64,000 nt of DNA, taken from positions 248,001-312,000 of the forward strand of contig JANBPK010000809.1 of NCBI GenBank assembly GCA_027579435.1. Reading direction: 5' to 3'. The notes beneath the pieces were generated by a model. That model made no database searches, was not told the origin of the DNA, and was given only the letters and a program-made list of their open reading frames with translations. The DNA comes from Candolleomyces eurysporus. Lineage: Eukaryota > Basidiomycota > Agaricomycetes > Agaricales > Psathyrellaceae. Shown piece after piece: positions 23,655-34,949 of the stretch (its first letter is position 1; every line of letters starts with the position of its first letter). The translations under genes were made by a program, and so were the position numbers.

Positions 23655-26600
23655 CTACTTTCCAGCACCCTTCTTTTGCTCCTTCAACATCGCAATGCGC
23701 TGGGTTTTTGTTATTTGTAAATCAACTTTATGGCATATCATATATATGTTACTCACCTGCCTCCGTTCTTCTTTCCGGCGAGCCATTTCAGCAGCTTTCT
23801 CTTCTTTACTTAAGGGTGCTGACGGGGAGCCCGCTGCCTTCCTCGCTGATTCGAGGCTGGAAGCTTGTGCTGGAGTATCCCAGTCACCGTCATTTCCCCC
23901 CCCAAGAAGGCTCCGGGGTCCGCGAAGACGACGGTGTGGATATAGGGGTATCAAATGAGCCAGGGAAGGATGCGTGAGCAACCTTGACTTGAGGAACCGG
24001 CGATTTGGGAGTCGGTCGGGATGTAGGAAACGACGCAGGTTTAGACGTCGTAGAAAGGGTCGGACTTTGGAGAGCGGGCGTGGAAACGGGTGCCGTTTCA
24101 AAAGCACTCCAATCATCCTCGTCAGCATTGACGTCGATGAGATCGTCAGTGCCCCATGGGTTAGCCGTCTCACTCGCAGCAATTTCTTCGGCCAGGTCAT
24201 CAGCAAGACTGTGAGACGGTAAACCACCTGGTGATTTCATCCCTAGTTGCATCGCTTTGCTTTTGGACGCGGGCGGGTTGTGTTGAGCTGCAGGAGAGGC
24301 AGTTCTTGATTGCTCAGACAATGACGATCCATTGATGGCAGGGGAAGGCAGTCCACCAGGAGGTGTAGGTGTGGACGATGATGCAATGGTACTCTGCATA
24401 TCAGATGCTGCAAGCTATAAGAAAGGACATCTTAATTTCCAGAATGGGAACAAGTTGATTAAATTGACCTTCTTTCCCAAGGACGAAATCGCCCAGCCGG
24501 CTAGCGTTCCAGCAGCGCCAGCTGCCGAATTGACCAAGGTAGCAGGGGAGGATGTATTCATCTCTGGCAGAGAAGGTTCATTCAGAGCAGTTTCAGGCTA
24601 TGACCAGGGTGTAAGTTTGATACATAGATAGATGAGTGTCGTAGCCGAACCATTGTTTGAACATGAGTTTCCAATTTCTTGACGAATAGGTCCAAGGCTT
24701 TGAATGCTTGATCACGGACTAACCTGTATTACGAGGCCCGTTGAGTTTTATAGTTAACCAGAGTTCCACGGAGACGAACTTTTCCTTATCCACCAACGTG
24801 AAGGACATGCAGGGAATCACTTTCGTTGCGAGTTCTTCAACTTCGAAGCATTCGATCGTGGCCATGAAAGCCATGAGACCCGCGACACGAGCATGAACAA
24901 AGGTGTCCTTCAACGCGCGAGAAAAGGCTGGAACCAGCACCTTCCGCTTGGTGTTATACCCAAGTGTGGGACCAAGCCTTCCCAAAAGAATGCATGTGTT
25001 GGTCCGGATTGACGGTTCTGGGTCCATTTGCATTTTGGCAAGCAAGCGAAGCAGGTCATTGTTCATTAACCGATCCGTCAACTTTATTTCAACGTTAGAA
25101 AGCATGTGTGGATAGAACTTGGGTAACTAACTTTCGGTGCAAAGTGAGTCATCGACCTGACGGTCGCTTCTCGAATGACAGCCACGGTGTCAGAGAATCC
25201 GGTTTGCTAAGAAATTTGAGTGTCAGAGGAGATGTGCAGGAATGGTAACGTGCTTACCAGGTGGGGAAAGATTTTATCGGACACGGTTTTCTTGTCCAGC
25301 TTGTCAATATAGGAGGGCAAGTGATCAAGTAACGCCATCCGTGTACCACGATCAGGACTAGCGTACAGTTTGACAAGGGGAGATAAAATCACACTGCTAT
25401 AATCCTCTGGAGTGACGTCTTTACCAAATTGAAGCACCAGAGGCACAATCGCGGCAGCAGAGGCGCCTCCAAACTCGAGCGCTGACAATAGAGACGGAAG
25501 GAGTCGATGAGTTGCAAACTCAGAAGGAAATGAAGTTGCGGAATCGCTCAAGGTCCTGTCAAAAGCATTGAATCAAACATGCGTAGCGGTGGGTTTGAGA
25601 TAGATACCTCAAAAAAGTCGCCTTTTCTCCATCACTGGAAATGGCAAAGTTATCTAGCCCAAGGCAGACTTTGACCAGCCGATTTCCAGAGAAGAAGCCA
25701 GATTCTGTCATTCCAACGTCAAGGAAGTGCTTCGCGGAGCCCCTCGCGGTAGGGTTTGGATTGAGCAATTTTTTGAATAGAGGAAATATAGGTAAGGGTA
25801 TAGCGCCCCTGGAGGATGCCGGGGGTGGTGGGTGAGGAGGTTCCGCTGTCGCTGGTGTCGGATGGTCTGGGTTGAAGACGGCGTGGAGAAGAAGGCCCAG
25901 TGCATATCCGTCAGCAACAGCGACATCGTGGCTGTAGATTCAGTTAGACTTGGACAGTGTCAAAAACATAGTTTCCTCACGATTTCAGACTCGACCATCC
26001 GCTTTTCTTGACCTCAGGTGGCGCTGAAGACATAATGCCAGGGAGTAGTCCGCCCATGCTCTGTTAGAAGGGATTCAGACCACCGTCAGAGACAATCGGG
26101 CTGAAGGGCCTACATAAAGGACGGCGCTCTCGTCTTTGGGATTGCTAAGAACTTCGAACCCTCCAAGCTTCCACTCGCCAGAAGGAGAGATAAAAATGGC
26201 GCCGGTACTAATGCTCCCATGAGTCGATGAGCAGGAGTCATTCAAAAATGTAAGTGCTATCTTCAGCAGAAACGATTAGATTATAGATAAGGGCAGAGAC
26301 TAAGAGACAGACCGATATCCTATGCAGGCCCCAAACAAGCCAATCTTCCCTCTCCTGCACGGTCTTAGAGCTCCACGATGGAAGCACTGCGCGCAGAGGA
26401 CGAATACGCTCGGTCATTATATATATCGTCGTGTCTGACTCGACCGCCTCCATGAATTTCAGAACCTCAGGGTGGCGCGTTGTTCGAAGCTTTTTCAGAG
26501 CATTCAACGCGAGAGGTTTTGTATTCCTTCTTGAGGGGTCGTTGAAGTCGTACTCAAATACAGACACCGGGGAGCCATCATCCTGAAAACACGCAGAACA

Positions 26601-26777
26601 ATCGGTGAAGACGAAGGAGAAACGGAAGGCTGGTCATACCCGTTTCGTCGCCTCGTAGAGCGTATAAATGGTGTCGACCGTGGCAACCTTGCTGCCCAAT
26701 GAAAAAGGAAGATTGAGGCCTGATTTCTGCACGAGGGTGGACACTGCCGCAGAACCGAGGGTTCTGAGATAATCCAT
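23655..26777 (-). CDS. SCY1-like pseudokinase (SCYL1/Cex1 type)
   Basis: Begins MDYLRTLGSAAVSTLVQKSG and LNLPFSLGSKVATVDTIYTL. A degenerate kinase domain follows (VSVFEYDFNDPSRRNTKPLA, HPEVLKFMEAVESDTTIYIM, GSISTGAIFISPSGEWKLGG) without a visible HRD or DFG catalytic motif. HEAT-like repeats come next (LLRLLAKMQMDPEPSIRTNT, CILLGRLGPTLGYNTKRKVL), then a low-complexity acidic and Trp-containing tail (NADEDDWSAFET) and a basic end (MARRKEERRQ, KEQKKGAGK). SCYL1/Cex1 act in tRNA export and Golgi-ER COPI trafficking. Eight C at 23896-23903 break the frame between EPSWGG and NDGDWDTPAQ; with seven it is continuous, so I treat it as a sequencing error. Confidence 0.82.
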
Positions 26778-27105
26778 GGTGGTGATACGGGGTATTTGGA
26801 TCAGATATAGCGTGTTCCGTGTCGCTGGGGAGGTGATGTGTGTATTGAGATAGCTGGAGGTTTCGCAGAGCGCCCAGATCCTGCGGTTGACGACTAGCCG
26901 CGACGACTGGATTGTCCCCTAAGCCGGACAAGTACAGCCACATCAAAGTAGACACGTGAGCATGCACAAACGCGCCGGAACAACTGTCAGGGCCATTTGA
27001 CTTTCCTCTTCTTGTTCTGTGCTCTGTGTCGTTAATTCTTAGAGAAACCGCCCACGACAACCAATGCTACTTTATAACTTCCCCAGAAGACATTAATCTC
27101 AGAAG
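26778..27105. promoter_or_regulatory. Bidirectional promoter of SCYL1-like and MED14 genes
   Basis: 327 bp between two divergent start codons. A TTTATAA-like element lies about 35 bp upstream of the MED14 ATG. No other gene is visible. Confidence 0.4.
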
Positions 27106-30100
27106 ATGCAAGCCGTGGAACAGCCTGAGCTACAAATGGCGGTCGACAGTTCGAGCATCGAGAATGGCGCACCTCAGCAACCCGAAGTTGATTCAGTATC
27201 TATCGAGGAACTAGAACGCGAGCTTCCACACGTAGAAGACGGTCAAATAGACTTGTCGGATGTGTTGTCCAGGGTAGTACAGGCCATCTATGCCGAGTTG
27301 ACGGAGATGGCGGAGACGTATGTCAAAGTCGATTCTGGTATATTCACTCACCATTAACGTCGTCGACAGACTGCCCTCGATGTCTGATGCAGTCAGGAAA
27401 CGCACACTGGCTGACTGGGTTGTGAAAACCAAGAAGCAGGTTGTCAAGTTGTACGCCGTTGCAAAGTGGTCGCGGGACGCAGGGACGATACAGAAATGCA
27501 TGGTTCGTGGAGAGGTGGTTTTTGTTGCTTTAAATCTTACTTTCTACACAGAATATCACGTCATTCCTTGGTGCACACCACCGTCAGTTAGAATTTTCTG
27601 CAGATTTTCTGCAACGACTCAAAGATGACTTGGGGAGAGTCAGGTATGAAGCGATATGTTCTCGCGGAGCTTAGTCGTTGACTTGCGCCCCAGGCTACGG
27701 AATCATGATCTCTTGACATCTCTTGATGTTCTGACAACTGGTTCATACCTGAGGCTACCGACATGCATCAAGGTTTGGGAACGAGTTCTGCGATAAGAAT
27801 GGTGCTAACTTGCCGTTAGAAACGCGTCACGCAACCGATCCCACTGACAGACGAAGAAGTGGCAAAAACATTGAAGGATATGGAGAATGCGATTCTTTAC
27901 AGATTGAGAATGTCGGAAATAATCCCAGTTGAGATGTCTCGATACAGAATAGGTAAGGGAATTCGACAGTCCTCTCCCCGTGCTACCTTTTTCATTTTGC
28001 ACGACCGCAGAGGATGGACGCGTGTTCTTCACCGTACCTAAACTTTTCGAAGTGTCTATCTGTCTAACAGGCCCACTTCCGACTGATGGATGGTTCTTCG
28101 TCCACGTGGAATTTCCCATTAACCTCAAAGACGAAACTACAGGACTTCAAGGTCAACCATCTTTTTTTCTAGGTTTTATTAAAACCTGAACATGTTCCAG
28201 AATTCCCTAGGGTCCCTACCGGCTGGGCGAAACAGTTCATCTCTCAGGAAGCAGATACCCGCTTGGGCTATTATCTCCTTGCTGAGACAGAGCCTGGCAG
28301 GCCAAAGCTACCAGATGGTTTTGTGGACACCCCCCTGATTCGTCTTTACAACTTCCTTGGTACGCCGTCCCTACCTTAGCGCGGCCTGTCTTGCTGACTG
28401 GATGTAGAAATGATGTCGTTATCATACCAGCTTGAAATACTATGTTTCCAGGCTGAACGTATGCGGTCCTTGGGATGGGGCGAGCATCTATCGATCCAGA
28501 TGTCGCCAGACCGCAAAACGATGAAGGCTTTGTATTGGGTGTGCGTGAAGCGCTCTCTATCGCTTCCAATGATTTTTCTAACAATCGGTCATCCTACAGG
28601 AGATCGCCATCGCAGCCGCATCCACCTCCAAGATCGAGACATAAACCGTTACCTGCATTTGGTGGCTCTCTTACAATCTCAATTGAAACGGTCAAGATGC
28701 GTTCAGCTCGGACTCCCGAACAGATTGTGTTGGCGCGTGTTCAGCAACGAGTGAAGCTAGGAAACACGAAACCTTCCGATGAAGTTCAGCCGCTCAGGCT
28801 TTCGGTGACATGGGAGCCACAACAAGGGGTCCTCGCTGTCAACCTTCCACCCTCAGAGTTAACACTTCCCCTTCACGAGCTAACGGTGGTAGGCTTCGCC
28901 TTTTCCTCTGATGCGCTCTCCTTTGGCTTATTTGATTTTCTAGGACGCGGACAATCTGGACTTCGAATCAATGCTACGCAAAGTGATCGAGAAGCACTCG
29001 CGAGCTTTGTTAGTGGCATTAAGGGCCAGACTCGAGCAGGATTCGAGAGGAGAATTCTCAGAGCCTGGTGTCGTCGTGGCTGAAAAGGATGGTGAGTACC
29101 GTTCAAGCTTTACCAGGTAATTTTACTCAAAATTTCTTTTCCTTTCAGCTCTTCACCTCCATCTTTGCACCGATGAGGTTGTCACTATGAATATTGATAT
29201 GAGAAGTGGTCGGTTGAATTTCAAGGATATCAACGATCTAGGGGTGGCAGGGAGAGCATCCCGCTTTTATGTTGTCACTCTGCGAGTTTTCAACAACCCC
29301 GAGGCTCTGGTCGACCACTTGGGCGCTCTACGAACTAGAGTATGGATGTCTCTCGTTTGTCAGTGGGCAATGCTGAACTATTTTTTCAGACTATTCTCAG
29401 CATTGCCGAGGAAAAGGCTCATTACTTGGGCTATCAGTCGCACAGAACCAGAAATCTCGGCCAGCAAGGTGCGCTCTTTTTGAACTCTGTCATACCATTT
29501 CCCTGATCACTATTCTCATGTCTTGAGTAGATTTGGATCGGCTTGGAGAGACCAAAGGGCATCTATTCATTCAACTTGCAAGGTTCCCAAACCATTATCT
29601 TGTGCTTCTCGTGAAATCGCGGGGATTTTCGTACGCTCTTATCACGACGAAAAGAATGTCAGACGACCCTTTCGTCCCTGTAGTGCTCGAGGATATCGCT
29701 TTTCTTGACTTCGAGCGAATCCGTGCAAGCAGACAAGGCCCCGATGTCGGAAATACCTCGAACGTCTCGGTTCAGGGATTGAGCTTGTACGATTTTAGGG
29801 ATTGGGGGGCTAATGATACCGGCGCTTCGTCAGGGTGAGTTTTCCTGTCCAGTCTCTCATTAACGAGCGTTGATCGTCCTTTGAATGGAAGATTTGATTT
29901 GACTATCCAGACAATGAAAGAGTTGTACTCTTATTGTTGGTAAGTGCACCCCATTTGGCTGGTTTAATTGACCCCAAATGGATGACATCTTAAACAGTGC
30001 CCGTGTTGCATACATGAACGTCGAAAGACAGTTCAAAAGTCGAACCATACCCTATACGCACGTCAATCCAGCCAGCGCCACCACTCAACCCCCAGAAATT

Positions 30101-31414
30101 ATCCGAATTCAATCGTCTCTCGCTCGCTGTNGTCCCCTCTCTCTGCGTCCAAGCGACCGACATTCTGTCGGGAGCACCGGCTGCTGAAGCAGCTATGCCC
30201 AACATCCGCGTTATACCATTGAATTGGTGGTCAGATGAAAATGCACAGGTCATAACCTGCGTCAAGCTAAAATACGTGCAGCAGCCGTTGGGCAAGAGAG
30301 CTGGGAGTAGCACGATCATCCGACCTTCAAAGAGGATCATCTACGACACCACAGAGGCGGTGGTGTCGTTTTTGTCCGAGAACGTTAACACGTGCGTGGA
30401 CGAATTCTTGGAGGAGTGGGCGAGGGTGTCGAAAATGGTCGTCATCGCAAGAGAAGGTGCGTTACAATGCTCTCGTTGCGTCGCCTATCTGACACTGTAC
30501 CAGTGGCGAAGATGTCGAAAGATAAAGCGTGGAGCGACATACAGCTGTTGTCGTTTGACTTGCAAACTGTCGAATTCGCCTATGCTCCTGTAAGTTGGCT
30601 CGTGGTCATTACCTTAATGCATAACTCATTGAATCGCAGGGCTACGCCGTTTCAATTGCCTGCGAGGACCAATTATCCCTTGAGGGGACCAAGTTCATAT
30701 TACGGTTCACGCGAGACGATCCGGCGGATAGTTTCAACCCACACGACGATGCTGAACCTTTCTTAACGAGCATTCTTCGACAACACGGCCAAGGCCGGCT
30801 CGCTCCGTCCTTGGAACGACTCGTCATGGTGTTGCGCGACACTCTTCCTATCGCCGTTGAATTGGAAAAGATCCGCAAGGGGTGCCAGGAGCAAGGCTAC
30901 CATGTTGACACGTTTGCGAAGGCTTCAGGATGGTACCGGCTCTTGTATCCGACTCTCAAGTATGTCATCTTCAGTCTGTCTTTCTTCCCCGATGCTCCAA
31001 TTTGCTCATCGTCGACTTTGCAGACACGCGTTGGATTTCCGGCTCTTGAAGAACCAGCGCGTTGCCATTCTCGATGGGTCTCATTCGCTGTTTAAGCCGT
31101 CCCATGTCCGCGTCGATAGCGGCTCTGTGCCTCAACCAAGCACCTCGAGAGCAGCATCCAGTTCGTCTTCATCTCTGGGCGCCGCGTCTTCCTCCTCCGG
31201 CTCTGCTTCGAATGCCGCTGCTGCAACGAACGAACTGTTCCTTCAGCCTATCCCACAATTCTCGCAGTTCGCAAAGGAGGCCGTTAGCGAAGCAGCACAA
31301 GCAGGTACTCCGAATCTGGTGGATATCACTGTGGGGGTCATTTGCGAGACGTCGGCTGTGGGTGTACTCGCGCAGAGCATCCATAGAAGGGTCGTTGAAA
31401 AGTTGAAGAGATGA
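27106..31414 (+). CDS. MED14: Mediator complex subunit 14 (Rgr1)
   Basis: Central scaffold subunit joining Mediator head, middle and tail. The N-terminal Med14 domain is clear: IEELERELPHVEDGQIDLSD, LADWVVKTKKQVVKLYAVAK, WSRDAGTIQKCM, HHRQLEFSADFLQRLKDDL and VLTTGSYLRLPTCIK. Later segments include MMSLSYQLEILCFQAERMRS and GWGEHLSIQMSPDRKTM, DLDRLGETKGHLFIQLARFP, and a C-terminal Ser/Ala-rich stretch. About 15 short introns. The N at 30131 must be deleted to keep SLARCVPSLCVQATDILSG in frame with the following exon (PNIRVIPLNWWSDEN). The gene is close to MED12 in the same window, which is unusual but may be chance. Confidence 0.85.
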
Positions 31415-31666
31415 TTGGTTTACGCTTCGTGGCATGGGCTATCCTTGGTCGTTTCGCTTTTCCCTCTCGGTTTCTCGTGTAGTGCATATGTATACCAGTC
31501 ATTTCACCCATATCATACATCTGTATACTAAACAATACCCAATACATTAGATAGTTGATTTTTAAGATTACGAGTCCTTGTCGATGTCCTCAGTAGTTGT
31601 AATGTGTGGCATAGGATTGGTTAGCTGGCAGCTCACCGAATGGGATATCGGGCATGTGGCACTCGA

Positions 31667-33779
31667 TCAAGGAAGGAAAAGGTCGTCATCCGAATCAACG
31701 TCGGCAGCATGTCGAGGGGAAGACAAGTTCAATGCACCCAGCGCCTGGGCAACTTCATTGACATTGCTGTCATCTTCTGAGGAGAGTATCTCCCATACGT
31801 CCCCCTCTGTCCACTCAGTGGCTTGCTTCGGCGTGATGCGTACCGCCGATCCAAGGGTGGAGATCATTGAAGGGACGTGCTCTTGCAGTTCATTGTTGCT
31901 TTCCAAATCGAGGTTGAGGAGGGTTGAGCCGCCGGCAGTAGTGGAAATGCCTCTTCGAGCGGTTGGAGATTTGGGGGGTCTGCCCCTCCCTCTCGGTGTC
32001 TTGGGTTCCATCAGTGTTTCAGCGATACGAGGAGATTTTGGTGGCCGCCCCCGTGGTCTTTTCGCAGGTGTGGTGTCATCTGTAGCAGGAACCTTTGGTG
32101 GTCGCCCGCACCGCTTCTTCGCAGGTGTTTCTTCGTCTGCCAAAGTTGAATGGCTAGGGGACGTGTCCTTCTTGGACTGGGTTCTGGGAGCCTTTGGCTT
32201 TCTACCCCTACCGGGCGTCTTGGCTGCCAACCCCCCAGAATCACTAGAGCTCGAGACGTCCAAATCAAAGCTTTCACCGGAGCTACTACGGGACACCCTG
32301 CTTTTGCTCTTCCTCCTCTTCGCTTTCGCTTTCGTTTTCGTTCGGGACGACATTAGATCAGGCTCAACACATTTTCCTTTTCGTTTTGCCTTGGGGGTGG
32401 CACCCGCAGCTATTTCTGAATCGCTGGTGAAGAGGTCTTTTTCCGGGTCGCTGTTCGGGCCTTCGACGAGCAACTCGCCCTCCCGTTCTTCTTCTTCAGG
32501 TTCTATTTCTGGGACGGCGGTGGTACTTATTACGCGCCGATAGCTTCCACGCACGATGTCCCCCCATAGTGTATATTTGGAGCAAGACGGACAGTTCCCT
32601 CCCCTCGGTATAACGCGAGAATGCTGGGAGAATGAAGGGGATGGTGAGTCCAAGAATAGCTTGGAAAGGCAGAAAAGATGGGACACAGCTAAGCAACCGT
32701 CGTGTGGGCAAAGGGCTGTCACTAAAGTGTCCTGGGTATGACATTAGGGTCAGTCATGAGATGAGGAAATGGAGCACTTGAGCGTATACTCACCGTGGCA
32801 TAGTCGCTCACGTCTTCCTTGCACACGGCACAGGTGGTGTTGCCGGAGGCGATGACAGCGGTGTTTTTGGCCAGAATGGTAGAGATGAAGTGTTCTAGAT
32901 GCAATGTGATGTCATTTGGGTGGTCAGCCAAGGAACGATGGGGAGACGGACCATCATTCACATCCAAGGGAGCGGTTCTTCCTGATCCCAAGGGATGACC
33001 GGAGCGTCCATCTACACCTTCGAGCTCAACAGACTGGGAGAAGCCAGGTGGAAAATAATTTGCTAGGGTCTGGTTCGAATTTGCAGTATTGCGAGCGACG
33101 GTGGATTGCCATATATCGGCAGCTTCCTCGGTGAAGAGTTTCACATGGAGTGGCCAGAAACTGAAGGGAGGCGTGCGGATCATAGTTTGGACAATTCTAC
33201 AAGCTCCATGTGAGAAGATAGGCAGAAATCGGATACACCGGGCCTCGAGCTCGCTTTTCAAGATACGCACTCGACGCTCTTCTTCATTAGTTTGGTGTTT
33301 TGCGGAAACAGGTGCTTCCCGTCTGCGCCGCGGAGGTGCCGTGAGCGGTCTGGGTTCTGCCATGCCCATTCGAATCGCAACGCTGCCTGCAAACCTATCA
33401 GTCGCGGCCCAAGAATCGTGGCTCGTCGCGTACCATTTTCGATGGAAAGCCGTGGACAATCATCTGCATCACCCATGGCCGCTTGCTCCTGGTCCGTCGT
33501 GCGCCTTGGGTAAGCTCGCCGTTGTGCTGGCTAAGAGGATATGAGAGAATGACACGTGGAGATGCAAAGACACAGACCGAATTCGACGTGGAGGCGACGG
33601 GGTGCTCCCAATGTAGATTCTGTGGCAGGTGAGTGGTTGCTGACAGCGAAAGAGGCAACACCGTACGCGTTGGTTGCAGGCTTTATTGACTTGAGCAAGT
33701 AACACGCATAAAACGCAGGAAAGGTATGAGAGAAGAGGGAGGACCTCGCGGTTATCTGACGAGGAGGACGAGGGGCCAT
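31667..33779 (-). CDS. SLX1: Structure-specific endonuclease subunit SLX1 with AT-hook tail
   Basis: Catalytic subunit of the SLX1-SLX4 nuclease that cuts branched DNA. The GIY-YIG domain is spread over the first exons: [12 protein letters not shown], a segment with [38 protein letters not shown] and [10 protein letters not shown]. The C-terminal PHD/RING-type zinc finger reads [30 protein letters not shown] and [20 protein letters not shown]. Unlike the compact classical SLX1, the last exon adds about 290 residues with four AT-hook-like motifs ([28 protein letters not shown]), an acidic region and a terminal EDD/DSDDD stretch. The whole C-terminal extension is one open exon in frame with the finger, so it belongs to this gene. 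Confidence 0.85.
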
Positions 33780-33802
33780 GATGATCGCGACCAAGCTAGC
33801 CT

Positions 33803-33823
33803 CCGACGCGACGGGCGCGTCGG
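33803..33823. repeat. GC-rich inverted repeat upstream of SLX1
   Basis: CCGACGCG, five bases, then CGCGTCGG: two perfect 8-bp arms, each containing the ACGCG core of MluI-type cell-cycle boxes. It lies 24 bp upstream of the SLX1 start, so it may be in the promoter or 5' leader. The regulatory role is inferred. Confidence 0.4.
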
Positions 33824-33922
33824 TGCCTTTCCCTTTGTGGCGCCCACGCGACCACTGATGATCTCCGATGCTAATTATACACTATAGTACACTTGAAAGC
33901 ACATACACTGTTCTACATACTT

Positions 33923-34521
33923 CTACAGAACACCCATTACAAGATATGCGTCTCTGGGGCCGGAGGACGTACGGTATAAGCCCCTAACAGTGCCTGGTAT
34001 CGCCACCATGCCTAGACGTTTGTAGAATGCAATAGCACGGGTATTATTGGTCGAAACATGTGCGCAGGTCAGAAGACCCTCTGCGCGGACGGAAAACTTG
34101 TGGAGGATGGACTCGCGGACGCGTTGGACGATATGAGTGACGAGAAGGGTTGCAAGACCGCGTTGCTGGTATGTCGGAGCTACTCCGAGGGTGAGGAGCT
34201 CCAGGCGGGGAGGTGTCTCGGTCGGATCTGCCTCACCGACTATTTCCTCGACGGCGGATCCGTGGAGTGCTGCAGAGACAAAGCCTATTGGGATGTGTGG
34301 CTGGGAGCTATGCACCGCGACCAGACAGAGCTGGCCGGGCATGATCAGGAGCTGGAGAAAGAAGGCGGGCGGATAGTGGACGGGGAGAAGCCTGGCCTGC
34401 GGAGGTGAGCACTCGCGCCGGGGGAGAAGATAAAACCAAATAAAATACAGACATGGAGCTCGCGCACACGCTTAACGTCCGCGGAGACCATCGGGCGGAC
34501 GAGGACGTCGTCGAGGGCCAT
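33923..34521 (-). CDS. GNAT N-acetyltransferase, NAA60/NAA50-like
   Basis: N-terminus MALDDVLVRPMVSADVKRVR ELH, then after an intron LLPVHYPPAFFLQLL and LCLVAVH, a pattern seen in NAA50/NAA60 N-terminal acetyltransferases. The beta4/alpha3 region reads LELLTLGVAPTYQQRGLATL, with a QxxGxA acetyl-CoA-binding signature. The C-terminal part reads AHVSTNNTRAIAFYKRLGM, the conserved NNxxAxxFY box. It probably acetylates N-termini of proteins; the exact substrate class is inference. The intron donor is GTCTGT, slightly unusual. The promoter is shared with PEP carboxykinase. Confidence 0.75.
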
Positions 34522-34949
34522 AATTGCTTCAGGAAATGCAATCAGGGGGGATGCAGACGGATTCGGTATATTATAGCTGCCGGAGAGCCGACGGAGGCTC
34601 CGTGGGAAAGGCATGTGATTGGCCGGGTTGCTTTGATTTGTGGTTGAGTTTGACGGGACAAGAATACGGGCTACCGACTATTACTGTGCTCGGGTGGATC
34701 CGGGGCTTCTCTGCGATTGGCTGTGGCCCCAGCTCCGTGCCCGCCGTCCCGTCGTGGCCAGGAAAGGAAATGAGGCTCTTCTCCTCCGTGGGCTGGAGTG
34801 GTATAAAGGCTGCCGCCCGATCCCCCCTTCCTCGCGCATTTCCCCGCAAAACAAAGGTCAATATTCACACGCTGCACGGATCTTGTCCTCCTCTCATTTA
34901 AATATCCTCTCCCCCATAGCGTCCCCCATTCCCCTTCTTGTCTCCAGCC
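34522..34949. promoter_or_regulatory. Bidirectional promoter, acetyltransferase and PEPCK
   Basis: 428 bp between divergent start codons. It contains a strong TATA box for PEPCK (34802-34807), then a pyrimidine-rich leader typical of highly expressed fungal genes. CCGGGG near 34703 matches the CreA/Mig1 consensus SYGGRG and would fit glucose repression of PEPCK, but a six-base match is weak evidence. Confidence 0.5.
34802..34807 (+). promoter_or_regulatory. TATA box of PEPCK gene
   Basis: TATAAA in context GTGGTATAAAGGCTGCC, 143 bp upstream of the start codon and followed by a C-rich leader. Confidence 0.65.

Noticed and set aside
23655..24227. Separate 190-codon gene at the end of the SCYL1-like gene
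   Set aside because: Its last part is the true C-terminus of the SCYL1-like protein in another frame, separated by a homopolymer error.
31578..32543. Long (321-codon) plus-strand frame opposite SLX1
   Set aside because: It mirrors the AT-hook/low-complexity coding strand; the minus-strand frame has clear SLX1 features.
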